In this document: positions 26,263 through 35,112 of the stretch, in pieces | How the letters are laid out: every line of letters begins with the position of its first letter | How positions within the stretch are numbered: position 1 is the first letter of the stretch | Origin: CAVSXS01 sp963767715 | GTDB lineage: Bacteria > Chloroflexota > Ktedonobacteria > Ktedonobacterales > Ktedonobacteraceae | Direction of reading: 5' to 3' | Assembly (NCBI GenBank): GCA_963767715.1 | Contig: CAVYFA010000016.1 | Coordinates: 496,001 to 560,000, forward strand | Length of the DNA: 64,000 nt | The notes under the pieces: generated by a model | The model's input: the letters and a program-made list of their open reading frames with translations, nothing else | Database searches by the model: none | What the model was told of the DNA's origin: nothing | Made by a program: the position numbers and the translations under genes

Positions 26263-27138
26263 ATGCCTGCGCCACTACCGCCGACAACCTGGGCTGGTCA
26301 CCGCCTCGAGTGGGGCCGGCAGACCTACGTGATGGGCATACTCAACGTCACGCCCGATTCCTTTTCCGGCGATGGCATCATCGAAACGATGCTGCCGCCA
26401 GAGGAGATCGTCGCCCGTGCGCTTGCTCAAGCTCGCGGCTATGTTGAGGCAGGTGCGCTGCTGATCGATGTCGGCGGCAAATCGACGCGGCCCAACTTCG
26501 CGTCGGTCAGCGTCGGAGAAGAACTGGCGCGCGTCGTCCCCGTCATACAGGCGCTGCATGCCAACCTGCCGGGCGAGATCATCATTTCTATCGATACCTA
26601 TAAGGCACAGGTGGCAAGGCAGGCGCTGGATGCCGGAGCCTCGCTCATCAACGATATCTGGGCGCTGAGGCGCGACCCGGCAATGGCGTCGTTGGCATCC
26701 GAACGAGGCGTGCCGGTTGTGCTGATGGCCAATATGCGTGGCTACGAGAAACGCGAGATCGTCAGCGATGTAATACGCTTCCTCTCCCACAGCATCGATC
26801 TCGCGCTGTCGGCGGGCGTGGCCTGGGAGCGCATCATCGTCGATCCCGGCATCGGTTTCGGCACGACTCCGCAGGAGAACCTGGCCCTGCTGCATCGCCT
26901 GGGCGAGCTGCGCTCGCTGGGGCGTCCCATCCTGCTCGGCACGTCGCGCAAGTCAACCATCGGCCGCGTGCTGGGCGACCTGCCACCTGCCGAACGCCTG
27001 GAAGGGACAGCCGCCACAGTCGCCCTCGGAATAGCCCGGGGAGCCGATATCGTGCGCGTCCACGACGTATTCGAGATGATGCGCGTGGTGAAAATGACCG
27101 ATGCAATTGTGCGAGATGAAAAGAGCAAGTACCCATGA
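26263..27138 (+). CDS. folP: Dihydropteroate synthase
   Basis: About 291 aa TIM barrel. All family motifs are present in order: MGILNVTPDSFSGDG, DVGGKSTRP, ISIDTYK, DPGIGFG, LGTSRKS and RVHDV at the pterin/pABA site. Joins pABA to hydroxymethyl-dihydropterin diphosphate in folate synthesis. The ATG at 26263 follows GAGGG; an upstream in-frame ATG at 26209 would add 18 residues outside the barrel. The stop overlaps the folC start by four bases (ATGA), so the two are coupled. Confidence 0.94.
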   Translation: MPAPLPPTTWAGHRLEWGRQTYVMGILNVTPDSFSGDGIIETMLPPEEIVARALAQARGYVEAGALLIDVGGKSTRPNFASVSVGEELARVVPVIQALHANLPGEIIISIDTYKAQVARQALDAGASLINDIWALRRDPAMASLASERGVPVVLMANMRGYEKREIVSDVIRFLSHSIDLALSAGVAWERIIVDPGIGFGTTPQENLALLHRLGELRSLGRPILLGTSRKSTIGRVLGDLPPAERLEGTAATVALGIARGADIVRVHDVFEMMRVVKMTDAIVRDEKSKYP

Positions 27139-28553
27139 ATTATCGAGATGCGCTGGCCTATCTCTACGGCCTCAGCGATTACGAGCGCGGCGGCCAGTAT
27201 CAACGCGACCCGTCGGAAAAATTGCCCCGCGAGGTGCGTCTGCTGCAACGCCTGGGCAACCCCCAGCAGAGCTACAACTGCACGTTGATCGCCGGCACGA
27301 AGGGCAAGGGCTCGACTGCTGCCTACATCGAGCGCGTGCTGCGTGTGGCCGGCTTGCGCACCGGCCTGTATACCCAGCCCGACCTGCACACCTTCCGCGA
27401 GCGTATACGCGTCAACGGGCAGCTCATCAGCGAGCAGGAGGTGGCCGAACTCGTGCCGGAGATACGCGCGGAGGTGGAACAGATCGAGCAGCAGCGCGAG
27501 TTCGGCCCATACAACACCTACGCGGTTGCGACTGCGCTTGCTTTTCTCTACTTTGCTCGCCGGGGTGTGCAGCACGGCGTTCTTGAGGTCGGGCTGGGTG
27601 GCCGCCTGGATGCCACGAACGTCACCCACCCGCTCGTTTCGGTCATCGCCTCGATCAGCTACGATCACACGCAAATCCTGGGCAATACCCTGCGGGAGAT
27701 CGCCACCGAGAAGTCGGGCATCATCAAAGAAAATGGTCTCGTCGTTACCTCCGCCCGGCCCCCCGAGGCGCTGCTTGCCATCGCTGCGGTCAGTCAGGCG
27801 CGCCGCGCTCGCTTAATCCGCGTCGGTTCTGCCGCGGGTGACCCCGCCCAGGCCGAGGTTGATGCCGGCGTGTTGCCCGGCGTGAGCTACCGTTTCGCCC
27901 TGGAGGAACGCAGCGCCGGGCATCAACACCTGACAGTCTACGCGCCGGGGCAGACCTACCGCGGCCTGGAAATCCCCCTGGCGGGCCAGCACCAGCTTGA
28001 AAATGCCGCGCTTGCTCTGGCTGCCCTTGAACTGCTGCGCGAAAAGGGTGTGCCGTGGGGAGAAGCTGACTTACGTGAAGGGTTCCGCAGCGTCTACTGG
28101 CCCGCTCGCATAGAGGTAGTCGGGCATGAGCCGACGATAGTGGTTGATGGCGCGCACAACGCCAATTCGATGCAGAAGTTGCTGGATGCCCTTCAAACCT
28201 CCTTTACATACCATCGCCTCATCGTGGTGCTGAGTGTTTCGCGCGATAAAGACCTGGCCGGGATCGCGCAGGCCCTGGGCGGCGTCGATATCGTCGTGCT
28301 GACGCGCGTCGCGAACCCACGCGCCGCCGCTATCGAGGATTTACAGGCGATCTTCGCGCAGCATGCCCCGCGAGTGCAGCTCTACGCCGCCGCAGAGAGC
28401 AGCGCCGCCATGGATCTCGCGCTCGATCTTGCGCACAAGACTGACCTCGTCTGTGCCACAGGCTCGCTCTACCTGGCGGGAGAGGCGCTGCGCTGGGCAG
28501 CCGCGCATGGAAATAAAGACGTTGCCGCCACCATCGAGGGCGTCGATCACTAA
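27135..28553 (+). CDS. folC: Dihydrofolate synthase / folylpolyglutamate synthase
   Basis: 472 aa Mur-ligase-type enzyme. P-loop IAGTKGKGSTAAYIE near residue 54, SYDHTQILGNTLREIATEKSGIIK, and DGAHNANSM at the start of the C-terminal domain. Adds glutamate to dihydropteroate and to folates with ATP. Coupled to folP by an ATGA overlap. Its 3' end overlaps the convergent KGG gene by four bases. Confidence 0.94.
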   Translation: MNYRDALAYLYGLSDYERGGQYQRDPSEKLPREVRLLQRLGNPQQSYNCTLIAGTKGKGSTAAYIERVLRVAGLRTGLYTQPDLHTFRERIRVNGQLISEQEVAELVPEIRAEVEQIEQQREFGPYNTYAVATALAFLYFARRGVQHGVLEVGLGGRLDATNVTHPLVSVIASISYDHTQILGNTLREIATEKSGIIKENGLVVTSARPPEALLAIAAVSQARRARLIRVGSAAGDPAQAEVDAGVLPGVSYRFALEERSAGHQHLTVYAPGQTYRGLEIPLAGQHQLENAALALAALELLREKGVPWGEADLREGFRSVYWPARIEVVGHEPTIVVDGAHNANSMQKLLDALQTSFTYHRLIVVLSVSRDKDLAGIAQALGGVDIVVLTRVANPRAAAIEDLQAIFAQHAPRVQLYAAAESSAAMDLALDLAHKTDLVCATGSLYLAGEALRWAAAHGNKDVAATIEGVDH

Positions 28554-28744
28554 TTCGCTATGCGTTTCACCGCATAGCGTGCGCTGCCCTTCTTCCCGGC
28601 TGCCGAGGCTTCTTCCGCCGTCCACTGGTGCGCCGTGCCGCGCGCCTGGGACGTTCGCCCACCCATACTGGCAATCTCCTTGCGGCGTTCGGGACTCATT
28701 GCCGCCAGGCCGCGCGGCCGCCCGGTGTACTTCTGCAACTTCAT
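28550..28744 (-). CDS. KGG-motif stress protein (YciG-like)
   Basis: 64 aa, very basic, with the KGG-family pattern twice: SPERRKEIASMGGRTSQARG and TAEEASAAGKKGSA. Such small proteins are stress- or sporulation-associated and thought to be disordered. The ATG at 28744 has AGGAG 8 bases upstream; a longer frame from 28843 lacks similarity. Convergent with folC, sharing four bases of both stop regions. Confidence 0.75.
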   Translation of the reverse strand: MKLQKYTGRPRGLAAMSPERRKEIASMGGRTSQARGTAHQWTAEEASAAGKKGSARYAVKRIAN

Positions 28745-28928
28745 GACATGCTCCTCTCTTATTGTTACCTCATTTGTTACAGCATAACAGGACAAAAGCT
28801 GAACAGCAATATGTTTTGAACGTCTCAGCAATTTTATAAGCAAATTTTAATTTTAAACGTGTGCTAAGTGAGAATTCCATACATTTGAGATACGAATCGC
28901 AAGAGCTATTCCGGCAACCTCAGATTAC

Positions 28929-28958
28929 TTGCGCTTATGCTCTTCCAGTTTGTACAAT
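28929..28958 (+). promoter_or_regulatory. Candidate promoter of the acyl-CoA ligase gene
   Basis: TTGCGC (28929-28934), 18 bases, TACAAT (28953-28958). The leader would be about 75 nt. A small palindrome GACGT-GTTT-ACGTC (28996-29009) lies in it and could be an operator. Confidence 0.4.
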
Positions 28959-29039
28959 AGAACATCTCGACAAAGCTGGTTGTTGTTCTCGAATTGACGT
29001 GTTTACGTCTCACATCGCAGCATATCAGGAGGGATTTAC

Positions 29040-30662
29040 ATGCAAGGCTTGATGATGGAGTTTTCATTGACGCTTCAACATGCGTACAATCGCGCCGTGA
29101 GCCTGTTCCCGAGAAAAGAGATAGTGACCCAACTGGATAATGGGCTGCATCGCTACACCTACCGGGACTGGGGCAGGCGCACCGTCCAGCTCGCCAATGC
29201 CCTGCTGGCTGCGGGCGTGCAGCAGGGAGATCGTATCGCCACGCTTGGCTGGAACACCTATCGCCACCTGGAGCTGTATTTCGCCATCCCCTGCATCGGC
29301 GCTGTCCTGCATACGCTCAATATGCGCCTCTTCTCCGAACAACTGGTGTACATCATCAATAACGCCGAAGATTCAATCATCTTCGTCGATGGCGACCTGG
29401 TGCCGCTCCTGGAATCCTTCGCCGACAAACTGCCGACTGTTAAGCAATATGTCATCATGGGCGAAGCTCCGGGCGCCACAGGCAAGTTGCAGTCCTCCAT
29501 CGACTACGAAAGCTTCATCGCCGGACAGCCCGAGAAGATAGACTGGCCCGCGCTCGATGAGAACGCTGCTGCCGCGATGTGCTATACGTCCGGCACGACC
29601 GGCAATCCGAAGGGTGTGATCTATAGCCACCGCTCCATCTTCCTGCATTCCATGGCTGCGGCCATGACAGATTCCCTCGCGCTCTCCGAACGCGACGTTA
29701 TCCTGCCGATCGTGCCGATGTTCCACGCCAACTGCTGGGGCCTGCCTCACTCCGGCATCATGCTGGGCGCGAAGTTCGTCCTGCCCGGCCGCTTCATGGA
29801 CCCCCTGCGCATGATCCACCTGATGTCGTCCGAGCGTGTCACGTTCGCGGGAGGCGTGCCGACTATCTGGATCGGCGTGCTGAACGCGCTTGAGCGCGAG
29901 CCGGTAGATCTGTCTTCCCTGCGCATGCTCATCTGCGGAGGCTCAGCCGTCCCGCAATCGCTGATCGAAGCCCTGCAGCGCAAGAACCTGAACCTCGTCC
30001 AGGCCTGGGGCATGACTGAAACCTCGCCGCTTGGCTCGGTCTCCAAACTGCGCAGCGACCAGCTCGACCTGCCCATCGAAGAGCAGTTCCGCATTCGCGC
30101 CAGGCAGGGCACGATCGTTCCGGGCGTTGAGTTCCGCATTATGAACGTCGAGACCGGCGAGCAGGTCCCCTGGGACGATACCACCTTCGGCGAGCTGCAG
30201 GTGCGCGGCCCCTGGATCGCCAGCGCCTACTTTAAGGACCCTGCCACCGGTGAGAAGTTTGCCGACGGATGGCTGCGCACCGGTGACGTGGCCGTCGTAA
30301 ACGAAGACGGCATCATCCAACTGGTCGACCGCACCAAGGACCTGGTGAAGTCCGGCGGCGAATGGATCTCGTCCGTCGAACTCGAAAGCCTGATAATGGG
30401 CCACCCAAAAGTCCTGGAAGCCTGCGTCATCGGTGTGCCACACCCCAAATGGGACGAGCGCCCCCTCGCCTGCGTCGTCGCCAAACCCGATTTCGCCGGC
30501 CAGCTCACGAAAGACGAGATCATCGACTACCTGCGTCCCCGCGTCGCCAAATGGTGGCTCCCCGACGACGTAGTCTTCGTAGAAGCCATCCCCAAAACCG
30601 GCGTCGGCAAATTCGACAAAAAGGTCCTGCGCACCCAGTTTGGCGCGCATAGCTTGGCGTAA
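29040..30662 (+). CDS. Acyl-CoA ligase (AMP-binding), medium/long-chain fatty-acid type
   Basis: 540 aa ANL-superfamily enzyme. P-loop-like CYTSGTTGNPKGVIYSHRS, MTETSPLGSVSKL (acyl-adenylate motif), GWLRTGDVAVVNEDG and the C-terminal catalytic Lys region IPKTGVGKFDKKVLR. Overall it resembles AlkK/FadD-type ligases: activates a fatty acid as acyl-AMP and transfers it to CoA. AGGAGGG lies 7 bases before the ATG. It stands alone; downstream is a family A repeat. Confidence 0.9.
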   Translation: MQGLMMEFSLTLQHAYNRAVSLFPRKEIVTQLDNGLHRYTYRDWGRRTVQLANALLAAGVQQGDRIATLGWNTYRHLELYFAIPCIGAVLHTLNMRLFSEQLVYIINNAEDSIIFVDGDLVPLLESFADKLPTVKQYVIMGEAPGATGKLQSSIDYESFIAGQPEKIDWPALDENAAAAMCYTSGTTGNPKGVIYSHRSIFLHSMAAAMTDSLALSERDVILPIVPMFHANCWGLPHSGIMLGAKFVLPGRFMDPLRMIHLMSSERVTFAGGVPTIWIGVLNALEREPVDLSSLRMLICGGSAVPQSLIEALQRKNLNLVQAWGMTETSPLGSVSKLRSDQLDLPIEEQFRIRARQGTIVPGVEFRIMNVETGEQVPWDDTTFGELQVRGPWIASAYFKDPATGEKFADGWLRTGDVAVVNEDGIIQLVDRTKDLVKSGGEWISSVELESLIMGHPKVLEACVIGVPHPKWDERPLACVVAKPDFAGQLTKDEIIDYLRPRVAKWWLPDDVVFVEAIPKTGVGKFDKKVLRTQFGAHSLA

Positions 30663-30690
30663 TCGCCATGGCGACAGCAAAGGCAAATAT

Positions 30691-30735
30691 CGTGCAGTGG
30701 GCGACCCTTGCGGTCGCCATCCCACGGGTCGCCAG
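30691..30735. repeat. Dispersed palindrome, family A, with half-copy
   Basis: GTGGGCGACCCTTGCGGTCGCC followed by ATCCCACGGGTCGCCAG. A separate perfect palindrome TCGCCATGGCGA lies just before it at 30663-30674. Positioned right after the acyl-CoA ligase. Confidence 0.7.
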
Positions 30736-30913
30736 ATATCAAGGTGGCTTCCGTATAATGCAAGCATCGATATAACCAAAGATTGGACGTTATCCCGCAA
30801 ATGCAATACAAACCCAAAATACCCCATGATATTTAAATAAATGGAGTAATGCCCTTGGCTATACCACGCTTAGAATGCTGAGGAAGCATATATTTGACAA
30901 TACTTCTAAAGGA

Positions 30914-31177
30914 TTACGAGAATCTTATCACATCATTTTTAAGAAAGTTGCGTAAGCACTCCTTTACACGGACTCTAGAGAAATAAAATCGCTGCATTAT
31001 TGAGTTCATTTCTACTAAGATTATGGGCTGCTCAAGAGGATCGAACTGTCTCAGCCATCTATCTATATGTGCGGGGGATATAGGAGAAATCTCGCCTTGA
31101 CGATAATCGGCCAGTAATTCACTAAGTGATAGAAGAAGGCTATCACGATTGATAGAATTCAAAATAACTATCCCCAC
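30914..31177 (-). pseudogene. N-terminal fragment of a PRTase-CE-like conflict-system protein
   Basis: 87 aa in AT-rich DNA. LSELLADYRQGEI, HIDRWLRQFDPLEQPIILVEMN and FYFSRVRVKECLRNFL match, from memory, the N-terminal helical region that precedes the phosphoribosyltransferase-like domain in PRTase-CE proteins (usually about 300-400 aa). The reading frame stops right there and I find no continuation in the other frames downstream, so this looks like a 3'-truncated remnant. The assignment needs a profile search; it may also be an unrelated small ORF. Confidence 0.4.
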
Positions 31178-31199
31178 CTAATACCTATATTGCTTTCTG

Positions 31200-31600
31200 T
31201 TGGAGAAACTAATAAAGATAAGTGACCGTACTTGAAAGTACAAATCTATTATAGTTGAAGTATGGAAAAGTAGGAGGAAAGAGTAGTGATAATTTGGTTA
31301 AGGTTTGGTTATGATTTAGAAGTTTTAGCAAATTAAGCTCTCGTTAGCTTCGATGGAATTTATTAGTTTAGGAGTTGGTGAGGCGTATTAAATGTTCTGC
31401 TATGGCTTTTTGGGCTGGAGTATCCAAGCCAATAGGAAATTATGCTAAAGACAACATGAATGCCCCAAAATATCCCAATATATCGTTGAATATTGCGAAC
31501 ACATGTGGTATATTTACCACTGAGGACGTAATTTTAGAATATTTGTCCTACTTATTCGTCGCCCTTATCTGCTTACCGTTCCAGGTAGCCTGCCAGGAGC
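31200..31600. other. AT-rich stretch without a supported gene
   Basis: Low-GC sequence between the PRTase-like fragment and the C39-like protease. A frame in the protease phase is open to 31375, but its residues do not look like protein of this genome and there is no RBS. It joins with the fragment at 30914-31177 into one low-GC patch, probably foreign DNA. Confidence 0.5.
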
Positions 31601-31608
31601 TGCTCTTT

Positions 31609-32532
31609 ATGCTCTTCACGCTGGTCACGTTGCTCGCCTTCGCGCTGCTTGTCACCTTGGCCGGTTTCTTTCTCTCGTTCAAATCACAATCTCGCGGCGC
31701 AGTCACCGCCAATTCCAGCGCTCGCCGGCATAGTCTCGATACCGAACCCATCTTAAATCCACGCTATAGACGTCAAGTTACAACGCAGGCGATCCCGCGT
31801 GCCGCGCGCGTCATGACCTTCTCAGCGCCGGCATTCGGACTGAGCCTGGGAAGGCGCGGCCCTGGCGAGCGCATCCCCTGGCCTTACTTCATTATCGGGC
31901 TGGTTTCGATATTCGTCGTGGGCCTATTCGCCTTCAATGCTGTCTTCCCTCGCAACGCCATATTAGTCCCGACCTGGTTTGCCAATAGTGCTCAGGCGCA
32001 GCAAACACAACAGAAAAGCGCTCCCTCGCCGCAGTTTTACGGGGCGTCGAAAGCCTTGAAGCGCATCAGCCAGCTAGACCCTGCGCAGTACAATTCTACT
32101 CAAGACTTTAATACCTGGGCTTATTCGGCCTGTTCCACCGCCGCCATGACTGAGGTGTTCGATGCCTATGGGAAGCACTACCGTATAGCCGATGTGCTCA
32201 AGGTAGAAGCTGCGATCGGCGAAATAACCCCTGCGTTAGGTCTTGTTGAGGACGTGGGTATCCAGCGCACTGCTACCCTGTTAGGCTTCAATACCAACTG
32301 GGGCTACAGCCGTTCGCTCGACACCGTAATCTCTATCGCGAACAAGGGCGAACCGGTCATAGTAAGCTGGCCACCCTCCAGGTATGACGGTGGCCACCTG
32401 GTTGTCGTCGTCGGAGGCAACAGCAGCCGCGTCTTCCTCGCCGACTCATCGCTTTATAACCGTACCTCGCTAACTCGCGCGCAATTCATGAACTGGTGGG
32501 CCGGCTTCTCCGCCGTCGTCACACCGGCCTGA
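31609..32532 (+). CDS. Membrane-anchored C39-like cysteine peptidase
   Basis: 307 aa. Two hydrophobic helices (N-terminal LFTLVTLLAFALLVTLAGFFL and a second, YFIIGLVSIFVVGLFAFNAVF) frame a basic loop; a C39-like domain follows. NTWAYSACSTAAM gives the catalytic Cys, GGHLVVVVGG the His, and LADSS the Asp. Such domains cleave peptides at the outer membrane face or, in degenerate form, bind them. I choose the ATG at 31609 (AGGAG 9 bases upstream) because the longer frame from 31375 runs through AT-rich DNA. Function beyond fold is unknown. Confidence 0.65.
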   Translation: MLFTLVTLLAFALLVTLAGFFLSFKSQSRGAVTANSSARRHSLDTEPILNPRYRRQVTTQAIPRAARVMTFSAPAFGLSLGRRGPGERIPWPYFIIGLVSIFVVGLFAFNAVFPRNAILVPTWFANSAQAQQTQQKSAPSPQFYGASKALKRISQLDPAQYNSTQDFNTWAYSACSTAAMTEVFDAYGKHYRIADVLKVEAAIGEITPALGLVEDVGIQRTATLLGFNTNWGYSRSLDTVISIANKGEPVIVSWPPSRYDGGHLVVVVGGNSSRVFLADSSLYNRTSLTRAQFMNWWAGFSAVVTPA

Positions 32533-32549
32533 ACGAAATGAAATGAAAT

Positions 32550-32568
32550 GGCACCCGCGAGGGGTGCC
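32550..32568. terminator. Palindrome between convergent genes
   Basis: GGCACCC-GCGAG-GGGTGCC, a perfect 7-bp hairpin, lies between the ends of the convergent protease and PIG-L genes. It has no U-tract, so the terminator role is inferred from position; it may also be a dispersed repeat. Confidence 0.4.
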
Positions 32569-32578
32569 ACTACATTTC

Positions 32579-33424
32579 TCATTCCTCAAGCGCCACTTCA
32601 GCCGTTTCCTCTTGCTCTTCTTTTTTCTCCTCTTTGGGCACATACAGCTTGATGCGCTGGAAGCTCTCGGCGTACTGCATTTCGAGGCCCTTCTTCTCCC
32701 TGGCCTCCTTCGCCGTCTCAGCGCACCATTTTTGCAGCATTTCGAGCAGGTTAGCTTCGGGGCCAAATTGGGTGACATGGCACTGCAAGCCCTTCGCCTT
32801 GAGTTCAATGGTCTCACTGATGTCGATGTAGGTATTCTCGTGCCCGGTGAAGAACAGGTATAGCTCGTGGACCTGGTACGGCGGGAGTCCCTCGGCCAGT
32901 AGCTCGCGATAGGAGCGCGGGTTGCCAACGGCTGGAAAGATGGCGTCAAGCACGATATTGCCGGTGGCGCGGTGGTCTGGATGATTGAGGTAAGCAGTAT
33001 CCTCCGGTTTCTCGTCGGGATCAGGCGCGTAGAAATGCTGCGTCGGGTCATGCGTGAAGACCACGCGTGGGCGGTACTGCCGGATCAGGCGCACGATCGC
33101 CTTGCGCGCCGTCTCGGAATTTGTGAGATGCCCGTCTGGGAAGCGCAGGAACTCGACCGCTCGCACGCCCAGCACCTCGCACGCCATGCGCTGCTCCTGC
33201 TCGCGCGCCAGCATAAGGTCAGTATCGACCAGGCTGGGCACCTCGCTGCCCTCCGCGCCATCGGTCATCACCACCCATACGATCTTCTTGCCTTGTTTCG
33301 CCCACAGCGCGCTCGTGCCTGCCGCGCCAAAATCATCGTCATCGGGATGCGCCCCGATCACCATCGCCTCGTAATCCGGCGTCTTTATCACTTCTAGCGC
33401 GCCTGGTGCATTTCTATCTGCCAT
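32579..33424 (-). CDS. PIG-L / LmbE-family deacetylase
   Basis: 281 aa. Zinc motif IGAHPDDDDFG near residue 27 and the second motif LNHPDHRATG define the GlcNAc-PI de-N-acetylase family, which includes MshB, BshB and LmbE amidases. It would remove an acetyl group from an N-acetylglucosamine-type sugar; the physiological substrate is not readable. The C-terminal tail is Lys/Glu-rich (KEEKKEEQEETAEVALEE), unusual for the family. It stands alone. Confidence 0.85.
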   Translation of the reverse strand: MADRNAPGALEVIKTPDYEAMVIGAHPDDDDFGAAGTSALWAKQGKKIVWVVMTDGAEGSEVPSLVDTDLMLAREQEQRMACEVLGVRAVEFLRFPDGHLTNSETARKAIVRLIRQYRPRVVFTHDPTQHFYAPDPDEKPEDTAYLNHPDHRATGNIVLDAIFPAVGNPRSYRELLAEGLPPYQVHELYLFFTGHENTYIDISETIELKAKGLQCHVTQFGPEANLLEMLQKWCAETAKEAREKKGLEMQYAESFQRIKLYVPKEEKKEEQEETAEVALEE

Positions 33425-33612
33425 GTGGTAGCCTTTCTTGTAGTAGAGTTGACGTGTCGTTTGTTCTCTATTGTAGAACGTTTATCTACTTCATCGCACA
33501 TTTTGGTGAATCCCGTCAAGGTGTTGGCTGCTTGACTTTCTGCACTTCCTGGTCTTTAATAATTAAAGCGATTGATCGAGCGATAAACACGGCCTGAAAG
33601 AGTGCTTTAGAT

Positions 33613-33657
33613 AGCGAGGAAGAGTAAGGGCAGTGTGAAGCCCTCCTTGCTCTTTCC
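33613..33657 (+). other. Imperfect hairpin in the leader of the DIWAVG protein
   Basis: GGAAGAGTAAGGGC and GCCCTCCTTGCTCTTTCC can pair with bulges around AGTGTGAA. No U-tract follows. It lies about 25 bases before the start codon, next to GAGGAGG. Confidence 0.3.
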
Positions 33658-33681
33658 ACGAATGAGAGGAGGCCTGTTAAA

Positions 33682-35085
33682 ATGTCATTGCCCCCCGATC
33701 CTTCTGATATGCAAGCAGAGGAGCCGATGAAACCAGCTCCAGTATCATCACGCGGTTACATACCTCATTCTGGCTTGTTTTTCCGCATCCTGGCAGTCAT
33801 CCTGGTTGTAGGCCTCTTACTTGGCGCTCTGTTCGGCTTTCTTGCTTCTCGACATTCACAATCGACCGTTACATCACATCCAACCCCGGGCAGGGGCTGG
33901 ACCGCTATTCCTACCCCAAATCGGGGAGCGATGAGGAACGGCCTGAATGCCGTGGCTGCCCTATCAGCCAACAATATCTGGGCGGTAGGAGGATTCTCAA
34001 ACAGCAGCGATCCCAGCATCGGACAGACGTTGATCGAGCACTGGAGCGGCACCCTCTGGAGCGTTGTCCCTAGTCCAAATACTCAGTTCACACTGAATGT
34101 TCTCAACGGCGTAGCAGCGGCCTCACCCGATGATATCTGGGCAGTGGGTTACGCCACCGACAGCGGTCCCAGCGTTAACCTTTCCCCATTCCTCGCGGAT
34201 TCTCACACATTAATCGAGCACTGGAACGGCTCGCAGTGGGCTATCGTTCCAAGCCCAAATCCTGGAACGACGGCGAAGCTGCCCAACGGGGTTGTATTAA
34301 CTATCAACGTACTGAACGCGGTAGCGGTTGTCTCGCCCAAAGATGTCTGGGCGGTGGGCTACTCCGTGAGCCACCAGGTCAGCCAGCAGACCATCAGTCA
34401 GGGATTCCTGCTTGTCGATGCGCTGGTCGAGCATTGGAATGGTAGCCAATGGAGCGTCGTCAAGACTCCAGCCACCGGCTCCTACTCGAATTCCCTTAAC
34501 GGAGTTACGGCGGTCTCGGCGAACAATATCTGGGCGGTGGGTTTCTCCTTCGGTGGTGCATCCAATGGAAATACCCAGAACCCATTGATCGAGCGCTGGA
34601 ATGGCAGCCAATGGAGCATCGTTACAAACCCGATCACCGGGTCACCATACAACAATCTGACCGGGATAGCAGCCGCCTCGCCCAATGACATCTGGGCAGT
34701 GGGCTGGTCCAATATTGCCAGTATCAACAGCCATACGGAGCAAACGCTGATCGAACGCTGGAACGGTTCGCGCTGGACCATCGTACCCAGCCCGAACGAC
34801 GCCTCTGCCAACAACAACCAGCTCTCTCAGGTAGTGGCGACCTCGGATACAGATGTCTGGGCTGTCGGTGCTGCTCCTCGCTCCTATCCTGAGCAGGGCA
34901 AAACGCTGATCGAACAATGGAACGGTTCGCAGTGGAGCATGGTCCAGGGCCAGAATCCGGGACAGAGTGGCAGCAACTACCTCACCGGTGTGGCGCTAGT
35001 TCCTGGCTCCCATCAGCTCTGGGCCGTTGGCTACTATGGCTCTGGTGATCCCGAACATACGATCACCGAGGTCTGGAATCCGTGA
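33682..35085 (+). CDS. Signal-anchored seven-repeat beta-propeller ('DIWAVG' repeats)
   Basis: 467 aa: cytoplasmic tail, membrane helix (FFRILAVILVVGLLLGALFGFL), a Thr/Ser/Pro linker and seven repeats of NDIWAVGxxxx...LIERWNGSQWSIVPSPN. The last repeat ends at ITEVWNP, just before the strand that the N-terminal WTAIPTPN supplies, so the first and last segments can close the ring as in a 'velcro' propeller. Exported; probably a binding or scaffold protein. No catalytic residues seen. GAGGAGG precedes the ATG. Confidence 0.75.
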   Translation: MSLPPDPSDMQAEEPMKPAPVSSRGYIPHSGLFFRILAVILVVGLLLGALFGFLASRHSQSTVTSHPTPGRGWTAIPTPNRGAMRNGLNAVAALSANNIWAVGGFSNSSDPSIGQTLIEHWSGTLWSVVPSPNTQFTLNVLNGVAAASPDDIWAVGYATDSGPSVNLSPFLADSHTLIEHWNGSQWAIVPSPNPGTTAKLPNGVVLTINVLNAVAVVSPKDVWAVGYSVSHQVSQQTISQGFLLVDALVEHWNGSQWSVVKTPATGSYSNSLNGVTAVSANNIWAVGFSFGGASNGNTQNPLIERWNGSQWSIVTNPITGSPYNNLTGIAAASPNDIWAVGWSNIASINSHTEQTLIERWNGSRWTIVPSPNDASANNNQLSQVVATSDTDVWAVGAAPRSYPEQGKTLIEQWNGSQWSMVQGQNPGQSGSNYLTGVALVPGSHQLWAVGYYGSGDPEHTITEVWNP

Positions 35086-35112
35086 TCCGCGGGTTCGTGA
35101 TTTGCTGTAGGC

